A DNA stretch of 64,000 nucleotides from Bacillus sp. FJAT-42376. GTDB lineage: Bacteria; Bacillota; Bacilli; Bacillales; Bacillaceae. The notes below the pieces were generated by a model, which worked only from the letters and a program-made list of their open reading frames with translations, was not told the DNA's origin and made no database searches. The stretch covers positions 1,674,001-1,738,000 of the forward strand of contig NZ_CP033906.1 of NCBI RefSeq assembly GCF_003816055.1. The letters run 5' to 3'. The position numbers and the translations under genes were made by a program. Each line of letters starts with the position of its first letter. The stretch's first letter is position 1. Shown piece by piece: positions 9,119 to 19,042 of the stretch.

Positions 9119-9166
9119 GCCTCCTGATCAATCCGCCCGAGTGAACGGGCATCAGGAGGCTATTTT
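9119..9166 (+). terminator. Terminator after yjbA
   Basis: The 10-bp outer stem gcctcctgat/atcaggaggc encloses a smaller gcccg/cgggc hairpin and is followed by tatttt. Confidence 0.75.
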
Positions 9167-9211
9167 GCGTATACAGCCGTACTCCCGTTTTGCGGAGGTA
9201 CGGTATAATAG

Positions 9212-9326
9212 AAGATAGAGCGCTTTCTTTTGGGGAAATCCGAAACTGTAGGGCGTTTACCGTAAGGGGGCGGTGAGCCTTCTCTCAGCTTCGCAACTCG
9301 GGGTTTCACGCCTTCCGCTCTAATGA
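9212..9326 (-). repeat. Diverged copy of the dispersed GGAGCGGAAG repeat family
   Basis: On the minus strand it begins TAGAGCGGAAGG, contains GGCTCACCGCCC and ends GCGCTCTA, so its ends pair over 7 bp (tagagcg/cgctcta). These blocks appear in the same order in the copy at 29841-29967. It folds well, but the family resemblance argues for an intergenic repeat rather than a dedicated RNA gene. Confidence 0.6.
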
Positions 9327-9353
9327 AACGGCACATTGCTATAACCGATGCAA

Positions 9354-9383
9354 TGAAAAAAGAGCCCAGCTAAGCTGAGCTCC
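9354..9383 (-). terminator. Terminator after trpS
   Basis: On the minus strand the stem GAGCTCAGC/GCTGGGCTC is followed by a run of Ts just past the trpS stop. Confidence 0.85.
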
Positions 9384-9389
9384 CCCAAA

Positions 9390-10652
<1,263 letters not shown>

Positions 10653-10658
10653 TTTCAT

Positions 10659-10687
10659 ATTATAAAAAAGAAATGCAAAACGTGCAA
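10659..10687 (-). promoter_or_regulatory. Sigma-A promoter of trpS
   Basis: On the minus strand the -35 TTGCAC (10687-10682), a 17-base spacer and the -10 TATAAT (10664-10659) place transcription start near 10652, at the head of the T-box leader. Confidence 0.85.
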
Positions 10688-10688
10688 C

Positions 10689-11042
10689 CTATGTGTAATA
10701 AAGTCCAAGACCGATCAGCATGAAGCCGAGCAATGCCAGACTTGCAAACAGGAGCGGAGCAACGGAAAACGAAATCAGCTTGGAAACAGGGCGCATTTCA
10801 TCGACTTCTTTTTTATCCATATCTTTTCCCTGAATCCTGAATGTCCGTCTCATTCCGTATGCGGCTGCGTCAAAGAATCCGCTCTGGGCTACAGTTCCGA
10901 AAAGAGAGACAAACAGCAGAATCCCTCCGACCATGAATGTTGAGTTAATCATGCCGAGCAGCGAAAGCTCTTTATAATAGACGAGACACCCAATGAGGGA
11001 GACGGCCAAACCGCTTAGAAAAATGATTCCGCTTTTCTTCAT
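10689..11042 (-). CDS. DUF3899-type membrane protein
   Basis: A 117-aa protein with three predicted membrane segments: residues about 6-22, 30-52 and 92-115. Between segments two and three is a polar loop containing RRTFRIQGKDMDKKEVDEMRP. This layout is what I know for DUF3899 proteins. The start ATG 11042 has gaggtga eight bases upstream. It lies upstream of trpS on the same strand, and its stop nearly touches the trpS promoter. The function is unknown. Confidence 0.72.
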   Translation of the reverse strand: MKKSGIIFLSGLAVSLIGCLVYYKELSLLGMINSTFMVGGILLFVSLFGTVAQSGFFDAAAYGMRRTFRIQGKDMDKKEVDEMRPVSKLISFSVAPLLFASLALLGFMLIGLGLYYT

Positions 11043-11350
11043 CCTGCAATCACCTCGTTTCTATAGATATTACTAGTATAGCCATAATAATTTGCATAAG
11101 GTTCATTATATCTAAAAAGTAGCACACACAATTAGATCCCTATATTTTACCATTATGCATAGGGAATCTTACACTCTCTTTACATAAACATTAATTATTT
11201 TTTACAGACCCCCTGCTTGTCAAGGCTAAGCTGGCAACTTTTTAAAAAATGCCTGAAATATAAAATAAATGAACTAGGTATAAAGAACTATTTTTGTAGG
11301 CCTGAATTATTAGTATTATTGCATTTGTGTAAATTTTTTTAAAAAAACAC
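11043..11350. other. AT-rich divergent intergenic region
   Basis: The region separates the leftward DUF3899 gene from the rightward opp operon. It is strongly AT-rich, with short A and T runs. I see no open frame with a ribosome site, no repeat and no clear hairpin. The firm elements (promoter and CodY-like box) lie just to the right. Confidence 0.5.
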
Positions 11351-11351
11351 A

Positions 11352-11379
11352 TGTACAAATATTTAAAAGCTTGTATAAT
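11352..11379 (+). promoter_or_regulatory. Probable sigma-A promoter of oppA
   Basis: TATAAT (11374-11379) is preceded by TGTACA (11352-11357) with a 16-base spacer. The -10 is perfect and the -35 weak. Confidence 0.6.
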
Positions 11380-11391
11380 AATCCTTGTAAG

Positions 11392-11406
11392 AATTATCAG
11401 AAAATA
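11392..11406 (+). promoter_or_regulatory. CodY-like box upstream of oppA
   Basis: AATTATCAGAAAATA matches the CodY consensus AATTTTCWGAAAATT at 13 of 15 positions and lies between the promoter and the oppA ribosome site. CodY would repress peptide uptake when branched-chain amino acids and GTP are plentiful. Confidence 0.65.
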
Positions 11407-11422
11407 AAAGGGGGTCAAACAA

Positions 11423-13111
11423 GTGAAAAATTCTAAATTTTCACTTCTCGTAGTACTTACTTTAGTCCTGAGTTTGTTCTTGACTGCCTGCTACGGCGGC
11501 AGCAAAGAAGGAGCATCTGAACCTAAGGACAATGGTAAAGGTACTGAAACAGAAGAAACACCATCTGTTCCTCAGGAACTGAAAATCCTCGAAAGTGCTG
11601 AGCTTCCATCCATGGACAGCGTAATGGCTGAGGATGCAGCAAGCTTCGAAATTATCAATAACGTAAACGAAGGGCTTTACCGCCTGGATAAAGACCAAAA
11701 GGCAATTCCAGGTATGGCTACTGAAGCTCCTCAAAAAAGCGAAGATGGCCTTACTTACACAATGAAACTTAGAGAAGATGCGAAATGGTCTAACGGAGAA
11801 CCTGTTACAGCAAACGATTTCGTTTTCGCTTGGCAGCGCGCTCTTAACCCGGACACAGCTTCTCCTTACGGTCCATACATGATGATCGGCAAAATCGCCA
11901 ATGCTGATAAGGTTTATGACAAATCTGCTAAACCTGAAGAGCTTGGAGTTAAAGCAATCGACGAGCATACACTTGAAGTTAAGCTTGTAAAACCAATCGA
12001 GTACTTCGATACATTGATGGCATTCCCATCTTTCTACCCGCAAAACAAAAAGTTTGTTGAAGAAAAAGGCGACAAATTCGGTACAAACGCTGAAAATCTA
12101 GTATTCAACGGACCTTTCAAAATGACTGCTTGGGGCGGCCCGACTGCTACAGAGTGGACACTTGAGAAAAACGCTGACTACTGGGGTGCTAAAGACGTAA
12201 CACTGGAAAAAATCCAATTCAACGTATCTAAAGATCCTCAAGCTTCTGTCAATGCATTCGAAGCTAACGAAGCAGACAGAACGCCTAAGCTTGCAACAGC
12301 TGCAATCATCTCTCAATACGAGGGCGACAAGCAAATGCAAAGATTCCTTGAGTCATCTGTATGGTGGATCAAGATGAACGAAAAGAACCCTGCTCTTGCA
12401 AACAAAAACATCCGCCGCGCAATTGCACTTGCAGTTGACAAAAAAGCGCTTGTTGACGATGTACTTCAAAACGGTTCCATTGTTGCTGACGGTGTAGTAC
12501 CTCGTGAATTCGTTTCTGATGATTCAGGAAAAGACTTCCGTGACACTGGTAAATACTTAGAGCCAAACAAAGATGAAGCGAAAAAACTATTCGCTCAAGG
12601 TATGAAAGAAATCGGCAAGAAAGATCTAACTCTTGGTTATGTAACTCAAGATACTGAAACGGCAAAACTTGAAGCTTCTTTCGTAAAAGAGCAGCTTGAA
12701 AAGACTCTTGAAGGCTTGAAAATCGAAGTGAAGAACGTACCGTTCAAAATCCGTTTGGATCTTGAAGACAAAATGGATTACGATCTTCTAAACGGCGGAT
12801 GGGGACCAGATTACCTGAACCCTATGACGTACCTTGACCTTTGGGTAACAGATGGACCACAAAACAAAATGGGCTATTCTAACCCTAAGTATGATGAGCT
12901 AATCAAAAAAGCGGATGCGACTACTGACAAAGCTGAGCAATACAAATTGTTCACTGAAGCAGAGAAAACGATGCTTGAAGATGATGTAGCCCTTTCTCCT
13001 CTTTATCAGCGTGCAGTGAACGTTCTGATCAAAGAGAAGGTTGAAGGAATGGTTTACCACCCAATCGGCGGCGAATACAGCTACCAATGGGTAAAAATTA
13101 AAGGCGAATAA
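11423..13111 (+). CDS. oppA: Oligopeptide ABC transporter, substrate-binding lipoprotein OppA
   Basis: A 562-aa extracellular solute-binding protein (SBP_bac_5 type). The N-terminus KNSKFSLLVVLTLVLSLFLTAC is a lipoprotein signal with lipobox LTAC (Cys about 23). A negatively charged linker follows, then the binding domain (KWSNGEPVTANDFVFAWQRALNP is the family signature). The start is GTG 11423, with aggggg upstream. It binds oligopeptides outside the membrane and passes them to OppBC. Its codon choice looks like that of a highly expressed gene (many AAA, GAA, GCT). A hairpin after the stop probably lets more oppA than oppB mRNA accumulate. Confidence 0.95.
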   Translation: MKNSKFSLLVVLTLVLSLFLTACYGGSKEGASEPKDNGKGTETEETPSVPQELKILESAELPSMDSVMAEDAASFEIINNVNEGLYRLDKDQKAIPGMATEAPQKSEDGLTYTMKLREDAKWSNGEPVTANDFVFAWQRALNPDTASPYGPYMMIGKIANADKVYDKSAKPEELGVKAIDEHTLEVKLVKPIEYFDTLMAFPSFYPQNKKFVEEKGDKFGTNAENLVFNGPFKMTAWGGPTATEWTLEKNADYWGAKDVTLEKIQFNVSKDPQASVNAFEANEADRTPKLATAAIISQYEGDKQMQRFLESSVWWIKMNEKNPALANKNIRRAIALAVDKKALVDDVLQNGSIVADGVVPREFVSDDSGKDFRDTGKYLEPNKDEAKKLFAQGMKEIGKKDLTLGYVTQDTETAKLEASFVKEQLEKTLEGLKIEVKNVPFKIRLDLEDKMDYDLLNGGWGPDYLNPMTYLDLWVTDGPQNKMGYSNPKYDELIKKADATTDKAEQYKLFTEAEKTMLEDDVALSPLYQRAVNVLIKEKVEGMVYHPIGGEYSYQWVKIKGE

Positions 13112-13153
13112 GCCTCAAATTAAATAGCTTCACTATTTTCTATGAACAGTAGA

Positions 13154-13181
13154 AGAGAGTATAGAAATATACTCTCTTTTT
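13154..13181 (+). terminator. oppA-oppB intercistronic hairpin
   Basis: A perfect 10-bp stem agagagtata/tatactctct with a GAAA tetraloop is followed by four Ts. It could act as a partial terminator or as a 3' stabiliser of oppA mRNA. Confidence 0.8.
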
Positions 13182-13241
13182 ACCTATCGTTAAATTGTCG
13201 AAATTCGTTGAATATTGCATTAATTAGGAGGTGTCTGCATC

Positions 13242-14174
13242 ATGACAAAATACATCTTGCAACGTATTGTATATATGATCATTACATTATTCATTGTTAT
13301 TTCTGCGACCTTTTTCCTCATGAAACTAATCCCTGGAAGCCCGTTTAACTCTGCAGAAAAACTATCAGAGGCGCAGCTGCAAATCATGAATGAAAAGTAC
13401 GGACTGAACGATCCGGTGCCGGTACAGTATGTGAAGTACATCGGCGGCATGCTGAAAGGCGACCTGGGTACATCCTTCCAATTTAATAACACTCCTGTCA
13501 CAACAATCCTTTCAGACAGAATTAGTCCATCTGCAACCCTTGGGCTGCAGGCGATGTTCTTTGGGACAATCTTTGGTATTTTCCTTGGAGTCATAGCGGC
13601 CTTGAAGCAAAATACTTGGCTGGATTATGGTTCCACCCTGATTGCAGTTCTGGGGAAATGTATTCCTTCTTTCGTATTTGCCGGACTTCTGCAATACTAC
13701 ATTGCACGTAAACTGGGCTGGTTCCCAACTATGTTTTGGAGAGGACCGGAATACAGCGTACTGCCGACCATAGCACTTGCTATTTTCCCAATCTCTATTG
13801 CAGCACGATTTATGAGAACGGAAATGATCGATGTACTGAATTCTGATTACATTACCCTTGCAAAAGCAAAAGGGGCAAGTTTCTTTGAAATCTCTGTTAA
13901 ACACGCGCTTAGAAATGCGCTGATTCCGGTAGTAACGGTTCTTGCACCGCTTGCAGTCGGCTTAATGACAGGTTCTCTTGTTATTGAAAAAATCTTCGCG
14001 ATTCCTGGAATCGGAGAACAATTCGTAAAATCAATTCTGACAAACGATTATCCGGTAATCATGGGTACATCCATTCTCTTTGCCGCATTATTCGTTGTCG
14101 TCATTTTACTTGTAGATATTTTATACGGAATTATTGATCCGCGTATTCGTGTAAGTGGGGGGAGCAGCAAATGA
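13242..14174 (+). CDS. oppB: Oligopeptide ABC transporter permease OppB
   Basis: A 310-aa inner-membrane permease with about six membrane segments. The cytoplasmic EAA loop (YITLAKAKGASFFEISVKHALRNALIPV) that contacts the ATPases is at residues about 205-230. It starts at ATG 13242 after taggaggtg. It overlaps oppC by four bases (ATGA), so the two are translationally coupled. It pairs with OppC to form the channel. Confidence 0.95.
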   Translation: MTKYILQRIVYMIITLFIVISATFFLMKLIPGSPFNSAEKLSEAQLQIMNEKYGLNDPVPVQYVKYIGGMLKGDLGTSFQFNNTPVTTILSDRISPSATLGLQAMFFGTIFGIFLGVIAALKQNTWLDYGSTLIAVLGKCIPSFVFAGLLQYYIARKLGWFPTMFWRGPEYSVLPTIALAIFPISIAARFMRTEMIDVLNSDYITLAKAKGASFFEISVKHALRNALIPVVTVLAPLAVGLMTGSLVIEKIFAIPGIGEQFVKSILTNDYPVIMGTSILFAALFVVVILLVDILYGIIDPRIRVSGGSSK

Positions 14175-15199
14175 TAAACACAGAAAAAAAATCACCAGAT
14201 TTATTTGTCCCCGCTCCACTGGATGCATCCAAAAGCGAGCGGATTGAAAAACCTAGTTTGAATTACTGGCAGGACAGCTGGCTGCGGATTAAGAAAAATA
14301 AAGGCGCGCTTGTAAGTTTTGTTGTCCTTATTCTTCTGATCATTATGGCCTTCATCGGTCCTATGCTGACACCTTATAATTACCGTGATCAAAATACAAA
14401 GCATGGTAACCTTCCTCCGCGTATTCAGGTTTTGGAAAACGTGGAATGGCTTCCGTTTGACGGTACTGTCAAGCAGCCGAGTTCAGGGAAAATCCTGCAT
14501 CCTTATGAGCAGCGTCAAATAAAAGAATACTATTGGTTTGGAACGGACACTCTTGGCCGTGACATTTTTGCCCGGGTATGGAAGGGCACTCAGGTGTCAC
14601 TGCTGATTGCGCTTGTCGCATCATTAATCGATTTATTGGTTGGGGTAGCTTACGGGGCAATATCCGGCTACTTTGGCGGCAAGGTCGATGGATTTATGCA
14701 AAGGCTGATTGAAATTATTGTCGGGATTCCGAATCTTGTTGTGGTTATCCTGATGATCATCGTACTGAAACCGGGGATTATCCCGATTATCATTGCCTTA
14801 TCCATTACCGGATGGACAACGATGGCACGTGTTGTCCGAGCCTCTGTGCTGAAAATGAAAAATCAGGAGTTTGTTCTTGCAGCAAGAACTCTTGGGGCAT
14901 CTGACGGAAAAATTATTTTTAAACATATGCTTCCGAATATGTTCGGAATCATGATTATCAATACAATGTTCAGTATTCCAAACGCGATTTTCTTCGAGGC
15001 TTTCTTAAGCTTTATCGGTCTTGGACTGCAAGATCCCCAGGCATCTCTTGGGACACTAATTGAAGACGGCTACAAAGCGATGACGGTATATCCGAGCCAG
15101 ATGATTATTCCGGCAATTATCATTACCGTCCTTATGATTACTTTCAATCTAATTGCAGACGGATTGCGTGATGCGCTTGATCCAAAAATGCGCGACTAG
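14171..15199 (+). CDS. oppC: Oligopeptide ABC transporter permease OppC
   Basis: A 342-aa permease with an N-terminal OppC extension and membrane segment (LVSFVVLILLIIMAFIGPML). Five further segments follow, with the EAA loop FVLAARTLGASDGKIIFKHMLPN around residues 235-258. The sequence FGTDTLGRDIFARVWKGTQ is typical for OppC. It overlaps oppB by four bases and is followed 14 bases later by oppD. Confidence 0.95.
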   Translation: MINTEKKSPDLFVPAPLDASKSERIEKPSLNYWQDSWLRIKKNKGALVSFVVLILLIIMAFIGPMLTPYNYRDQNTKHGNLPPRIQVLENVEWLPFDGTVKQPSSGKILHPYEQRQIKEYYWFGTDTLGRDIFARVWKGTQVSLLIALVASLIDLLVGVAYGAISGYFGGKVDGFMQRLIEIIVGIPNLVVVILMIIVLKPGIIPIIIALSITGWTTMARVVRASVLKMKNQEFVLAARTLGASDGKIIFKHMLPNMFGIMIINTMFSIPNAIFFEAFLSFIGLGLQDPQASLGTLIEDGYKAMTVYPSQMIIPAIIITVLMITFNLIADGLRDALDPKMRD

Positions 15200-15213
15200 G
15201 CAGGTGAACGATA

Positions 15214-16257
15214 ATGGAAAAAGTATTAGAAGTTAAAGACCTTGAAATCTCCTTCCATACGTTTGGCGGAGAAGTTCAAGCCATACGTAATGTGAGTTTT
15301 GATTTATATAAAGGGGAAACTCTTGCGATTGTAGGAGAATCCGGTTCCGGAAAGTCCGTTACGACGAAATCAATTATGAGACTGCTTCCTGAAAGCAACT
15401 CTGAAATTAAAAATGGTAGCATTCTTTTTGAAGGAAAAGATTTAACAAAGCTGAAAGATAAGCAGATGCAAAAAATCCGCGGAAAAGACATCTCGATGAT
15501 TTTCCAGGATCCGATGACCTCTTTGAATCCTACGATGACAGTCGGCAAGCAGATTATGGAGCCGATCATCCGTCACCAGAATTTGAGCCGCTCGGAAGCA
15601 AAACGCCGTGCGATTGATCTTTTGAAGCTTGTGGGAATCCCGATGCCGGAAGCACGATTTAAACAATATCCTCATCAGTTTTCCGGCGGGATGAGACAGC
15701 GTGTGGTCATCGCGATTGCCCTTGCCTGCAATCCGAAGGTTCTAATCGCCGACGAACCGACAACGGCATTGGATGTAACCATCCAGGCGCAGATTCTGGA
15801 TCTGATGAAAGAACTGCAAAAGAAAATTGATACGTCCATCATTTTCATTACGCATGATCTTGGCGTTGTGGCAAACGTTGCAGACCGTGTGGCTGTAATG
15901 TACGGCGGTAAAATTGTCGAGTACGGTACAGCAGATGAGATTTTCTACAATCCTAAGCACCCATACACATGGGGCTTGATCAGTTCCATGCCGGATCTCG
16001 ATGCGAATGATGATGAACTATTCTCGATTCCGGGTACACCGCCTGACTTATTGGCTCCGCCGAAAGGTGACGCCTTTGCAGCAAGGAACCCATTTGCTTT
16101 GAAAATTGACAGGGAAGAGCAGCCGCCTTTCTTTAAAATTTCAAACACCCATTACGTAGCCTCCTGGCTCTATCATGAAAATGCACCGAAAGTTGAACCG
16201 CCTGAAGCGGTTAAAAAGAGAATGCGTCAGTTCCCTGTACTGAAGGAGGGAAAATAG
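15214..16257 (+). CDS. oppD: Oligopeptide ABC transporter ATPase OppD
   Basis: A 347-aa ATP-binding subunit. Walker A GESGSGKS is near residue 42, the signature FSGGMRQR near 154 and Walker [13 protein letters not shown] near 175. The switch His lies in [12 protein letters not shown]-terminal oligopeptide-transporter extension follows (about residues 235-320). The conserved Cys cluster often found in this extension is not obvious. It works as a heterodimer with OppF. Confidence 0.95.
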   Translation: MEKVLEVKDLEISFHTFGGEVQAIRNVSFDLYKGETLAIVGESGSGKSVTTKSIMRLLPESNSEIKNGSILFEGKDLTKLKDKQMQKIRGKDISMIFQDPMTSLNPTMTVGKQIMEPIIRHQNLSRSEAKRRAIDLLKLVGIPMPEARFKQYPHQFSGGMRQRVVIAIALACNPKVLIADEPTTALDVTIQAQILDLMKELQKKIDTSIIFITHDLGVVANVADRVAVMYGGKIVEYGTADEIFYNPKHPYTWGLISSMPDLDANDDELFSIPGTPPDLLAPPKGDAFAARNPFALKIDREEQPPFFKISNTHYVASWLYHENAPKVEPPEAVKKRMRQFPVLKEGK

Positions 16258-16258
16258 G

Positions 16259-17203
16259 ATGGCAAAAGAAAAGTTGCTGGAAGTTAAAAACCTGAAGCAA
16301 TACTTTAACAAAGGAAAATCCAATGAAGTAAGAGCGGTAGACAATGTCTCCTTCGATATTTTTAAAGGTGAAACGCTTGGATTAGTAGGAGAGTCCGGCT
16401 GCGGAAAATCCACAACCGGCCGTACTATTATCCGATTGTATGATGCAACAGGCGGAGAGGTCCTTTTTGACGGAGAAAATGTTCACGGCAAAAAGAGCAA
16501 AAGCGAACTAAAAAAATTCAACCGCAAAATGCAAATGATTTTCCAGGATCCGTACGCTTCCCTTAATCCGAGATTAAAGGTTTCTGAAATCATTGCAGAA
16601 GGCATTGATATTCACGGACTCGCTAAATCTCCGAAAGAGCGGATGGAACGGGTTGTAGAACTGCTTGAAACGGTAGGGCTTAACCGCGAGCATGCAAACC
16701 GCTACCCGCATGAGTTCAGCGGCGGGCAGCGCCAGCGGATTGGAATCGCCCGGGCACTTGCAGTGGAGCCAGAATTCATCATCGCCGATGAGCCGATTTC
16801 TGCCCTTGATGTATCCATCCAGGCTCAGGTTGTTAACCTTTTGAAAAAACTTCAAAAAGAAAAGGGCTTAACGTTCCTGTTTATTGCCCATGACTTGTCT
16901 ATGGTTAAATACATCAGTGACCGGATCGGGGTTATGTATTTCGGCAAACTTGTAGAACTTGCCGACGCGGATGAGCTTTATAAAAATCCGATTCATCCTT
17001 ACACCCAGTCCCTGCTGTCAGCGATCCCTCTTCCGGATCCCGACTATGAGCGCACACGTGTAAGAAAATCCTATGAGCCTGCTAAGCATAAGCTTCAGCC
17101 AGGCGAGGAAATGGAGCTTCGTGAAGTCAAACCAGGGCACTTTGTTATGTGCTCCAACGAAGAATTTGCTCTGTATCAGAAGCAATACGCAGCAACGGTA
17201 TAA
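16259..17203 (+). CDS. oppF: Oligopeptide ABC transporter ATPase OppF
   Basis: A 314-aa ATP-binding subunit starting one base after the oppD stop codon. Walker A is GESGCGKS, the signature is FSGGQRQR, Walker B is [12 protein letters not shown] and the switch His lies in FIAHDLSMV. The C-terminal tail ([16 protein letters not shown]) is the oligopeptide-ABC extension. It is the last gene of the opp operon, with a terminator at 17245. Confidence 0.95.
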   Translation: MAKEKLLEVKNLKQYFNKGKSNEVRAVDNVSFDIFKGETLGLVGESGCGKSTTGRTIIRLYDATGGEVLFDGENVHGKKSKSELKKFNRKMQMIFQDPYASLNPRLKVSEIIAEGIDIHGLAKSPKERMERVVELLETVGLNREHANRYPHEFSGGQRQRIGIARALAVEPEFIIADEPISALDVSIQAQVVNLLKKLQKEKGLTFLFIAHDLSMVKYISDRIGVMYFGKLVELADADELYKNPIHPYTQSLLSAIPLPDPDYERTRVRKSYEPAKHKLQPGEEMELREVKPGHFVMCSNEEFALYQKQYAATV

Positions 17204-17244
17204 GGAATAAACAAAAGGCTGGGACATAAGTATTTCAGATAATG

Positions 17245-17304
17245 AAAAACCCGAACGATCAGGTGGATGTAAGTAACTCCTTCCCCTAATCGTTCGGGTT
17301 TTTA
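17245..17304 (+). terminator. Terminator after oppF
   Basis: The stem aaacccgaacgat/atcgttcgggttt (17247-17259 with 17289-17301) has a T-run following and a 29-base loop. Confidence 0.75.
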
Positions 17305-17344
17305 TTTGGTTTAAAAAGAGTTTATTCATCCTAAAAATCGTATC

Positions 17345-17490
17345 CTTTAGTGGAATGGAGCGGAAGCCACTCAACTCCTGCGGGAAGTAGAGGACGCTTA
17401 AGACCCCGCAGGCGCAGCCGAGGAGGCTTAAGCCTTCCTCCCCGCGGAAAGGGAGTGGCTGCAGCGCAATGGAACGAACTTGTTTCTTCA
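17345..17490 (+). repeat. Dispersed GGAGCGGAAG repeat, copy 2
   Basis: It contains GGAGCGGAAG, CTCCTGCGGG, GACCCCGCAGG, GAGGAGGCTTAAGCC and CCCCGCGGAAAG in the same order as the copy at 29841. The inner arms cctgcggg/ccccgcagg and ccactc/gagtgg can pair. It is non-coding and extra-palindromic, a type widespread in Bacillus genomes. Confidence 0.75.
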
Positions 17491-17786
17491 GTATAACTCA
17501 TTCGTAAGAAACAAAGTTTAGGAAAAATCATTTAGACATTGTTCGTCTTTGAGAATAGTTGTTTCAGTTATGTCCCAGCCCCTTTTCATTTTCTGATCGG
17601 ATGATTGATTTGTCTTTGTATTTCCATCAAACCAGGCCTGCCGACAGAAAGAAAAGTAAAAACAAGGACTTTTCTAGTTCGTAATACTTAAGGAGCGGAA
17701 TCGGCATAATGTGCAGGATATCCTCTATTAACCTGTGTCAAACTTCCCTATACTTTAAGATAAAGAGATTTAGAGGAGGGGTTAGA

Positions 17787-18995
17787 GTGAAAACAGAGCA
17801 GATCAAAAAAGCTTTCAGCTTGACTGTATTGGTTTGTCTGGCCGGTAATGGGCTTTTTGTATCCGGTGCCCAGGCGGCAAATGATGGTTCGCTTGCATTA
17901 AACGAAATAAGTATTCCGGAAAAAAAGCTGCCGGCCGATATGCCGCGGTTTGCCTACCAATCAGGATATAAATTTGATTATCCAGATGCAGTAAGAGGGG
18001 TTTACGTAACGGGGACAGCAGCAGGCGGCGCAAAAATGGATTCGCTTATAAAATTAATGGATGATACCGAGTTGAACAGTATGGTGATTGATGTGAAAGA
18101 TGATTCGGGGAATTTTACCTTCCATCCGGATAAAAAATCTCCGTATTATGAAATAAGCAAGGGATACATAAAAGATCCGAAAGCCATGATGAAAAAACTG
18201 GAGACACATAAAATTTATCCAATCGGACGGATTGTCGTGTTTAAAGATAATGTACTCGCTGATAAAAAACCGGAATGGTCTTACAAAAAAGACGGCAAGG
18301 TTTGGCAAAATGGGACAGGAGCTAAATTTGTCAATCCTTTTGTGAAAGAGGTCTGGGACTACAATGTGAATGCTGCGATTGAAGCGGCCAAGATGGGTTT
18401 TAAAGAAATCCAGTTTGATTATGTCCGTTTTCCTGAGGGATTTGAAAACAAGGACAAGGAATTATCGTTCAGTGAAGGGGATTACCGGCAGGACAGCCGG
18501 GATAATACACAGAAACGGGTGCAGGCTGTGACAGATTTCACAGAGTACGCGAAGAAAAAACTGAAGCCGTACGGAGTAAAAGTATCGGTTGATATTTTCG
18601 GCTATTCGGCAACCCTTCCAGAGGCGCCGGGAATCGGACAGAATTTTTCCCGGATTTCTGAAAATGTGGATGTGATTTCATCCATGATCTATCCGAGTCA
18701 CTGGGGGCCGTATTTTGGGATCGAAAAGCCGGATACTGAGCCTTACAGGCTGGTCAAAGAGTATGCGAAAGTAGAAAACAAAAAACTGGATGGATTAAAA
18801 ACGAGGCCGGTTTCCCGTCCTTGGCTGCAGGATTTTACCGCTTCTTATTTAGGAAAGGGCAACTACTTGAGATATGGAAAGCCTGAGGTGGAAGCGCAAA
18901 TAAAAGCACTGAATGAGGAAGGGATCGATGAGTTCCTTTTATGGAATGCAAGTAACCGGTATACGAAGGGCATCGATTATACGCCGCTTAAATAA
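17787..18995 (+). CDS. Secreted putative glycoside hydrolase (DUF4015 type)
   Basis: A 402-aa protein starting at GTG 17787, eight bases after gaggagggg. Residues 1-30 form a signal peptide ending near AQAAN. The body matches the DUF4015 / putative glycoside hydrolase pattern I know: RGVYVTG, VIDVKDDSGNF, GRIVVFKD, FKEIQFDYVRFPEG and DIFGYSA, a TIM-barrel with acidic residues at strand ends. It is likely to act on cell-wall or extracellular polysaccharide. It stands alone, with a terminator after it. A precise substrate cannot be given. Confidence 0.8.
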   Translation: MKTEQIKKAFSLTVLVCLAGNGLFVSGAQAANDGSLALNEISIPEKKLPADMPRFAYQSGYKFDYPDAVRGVYVTGTAAGGAKMDSLIKLMDDTELNSMVIDVKDDSGNFTFHPDKKSPYYEISKGYIKDPKAMMKKLETHKIYPIGRIVVFKDNVLADKKPEWSYKKDGKVWQNGTGAKFVNPFVKEVWDYNVNAAIEAAKMGFKEIQFDYVRFPEGFENKDKELSFSEGDYRQDSRDNTQKRVQAVTDFTEYAKKKLKPYGVKVSVDIFGYSATLPEAPGIGQNFSRISENVDVISSMIYPSHWGPYFGIEKPDTEPYRLVKEYAKVENKKLDGLKTRPVSRPWLQDFTASYLGKGNYLRYGKPEVEAQIKALNEEGIDEFLLWNASNRYTKGIDYTPLK

Positions 18996-19004
18996 GAACG
19001 CTGA

Positions 19005-19038
19005 AAAAACACTTGGGAAATCCAGCCCAAGTGTTTTT
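19005..19038. terminator. Bidirectional terminator
   Basis: The perfect 13-bp stem aaaaacacttggg/cccaagtgttttt serves the converging genes on both sides. Confidence 0.88.
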
Positions 19039-19042
19039 AAAT

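Larger units (their letters stand above)
17217..17580. repeat. 13-bp inverted repeats flanking terminator and a dispersed repeat
   Basis: ggctgggacataa (17217-17229) is the exact reverse complement of ttatgtcccagcc (17568-17580). Between them are the opp terminator and a dispersed repeat copy. The pair could form a long-range stem or mark an inserted cassette. Phrases of this kind are common after Firmicute operons. Confidence 0.6.

Noticed and set aside
9190..9326. Possible novel structured RNA with promoter (TATAAT at 9204) between yjbA and trpS
   Set aside because: There is no -35 at a usable distance from the TATAAT, and the sequence shares its blocks with the dispersed repeat family, which explains the closing stem.
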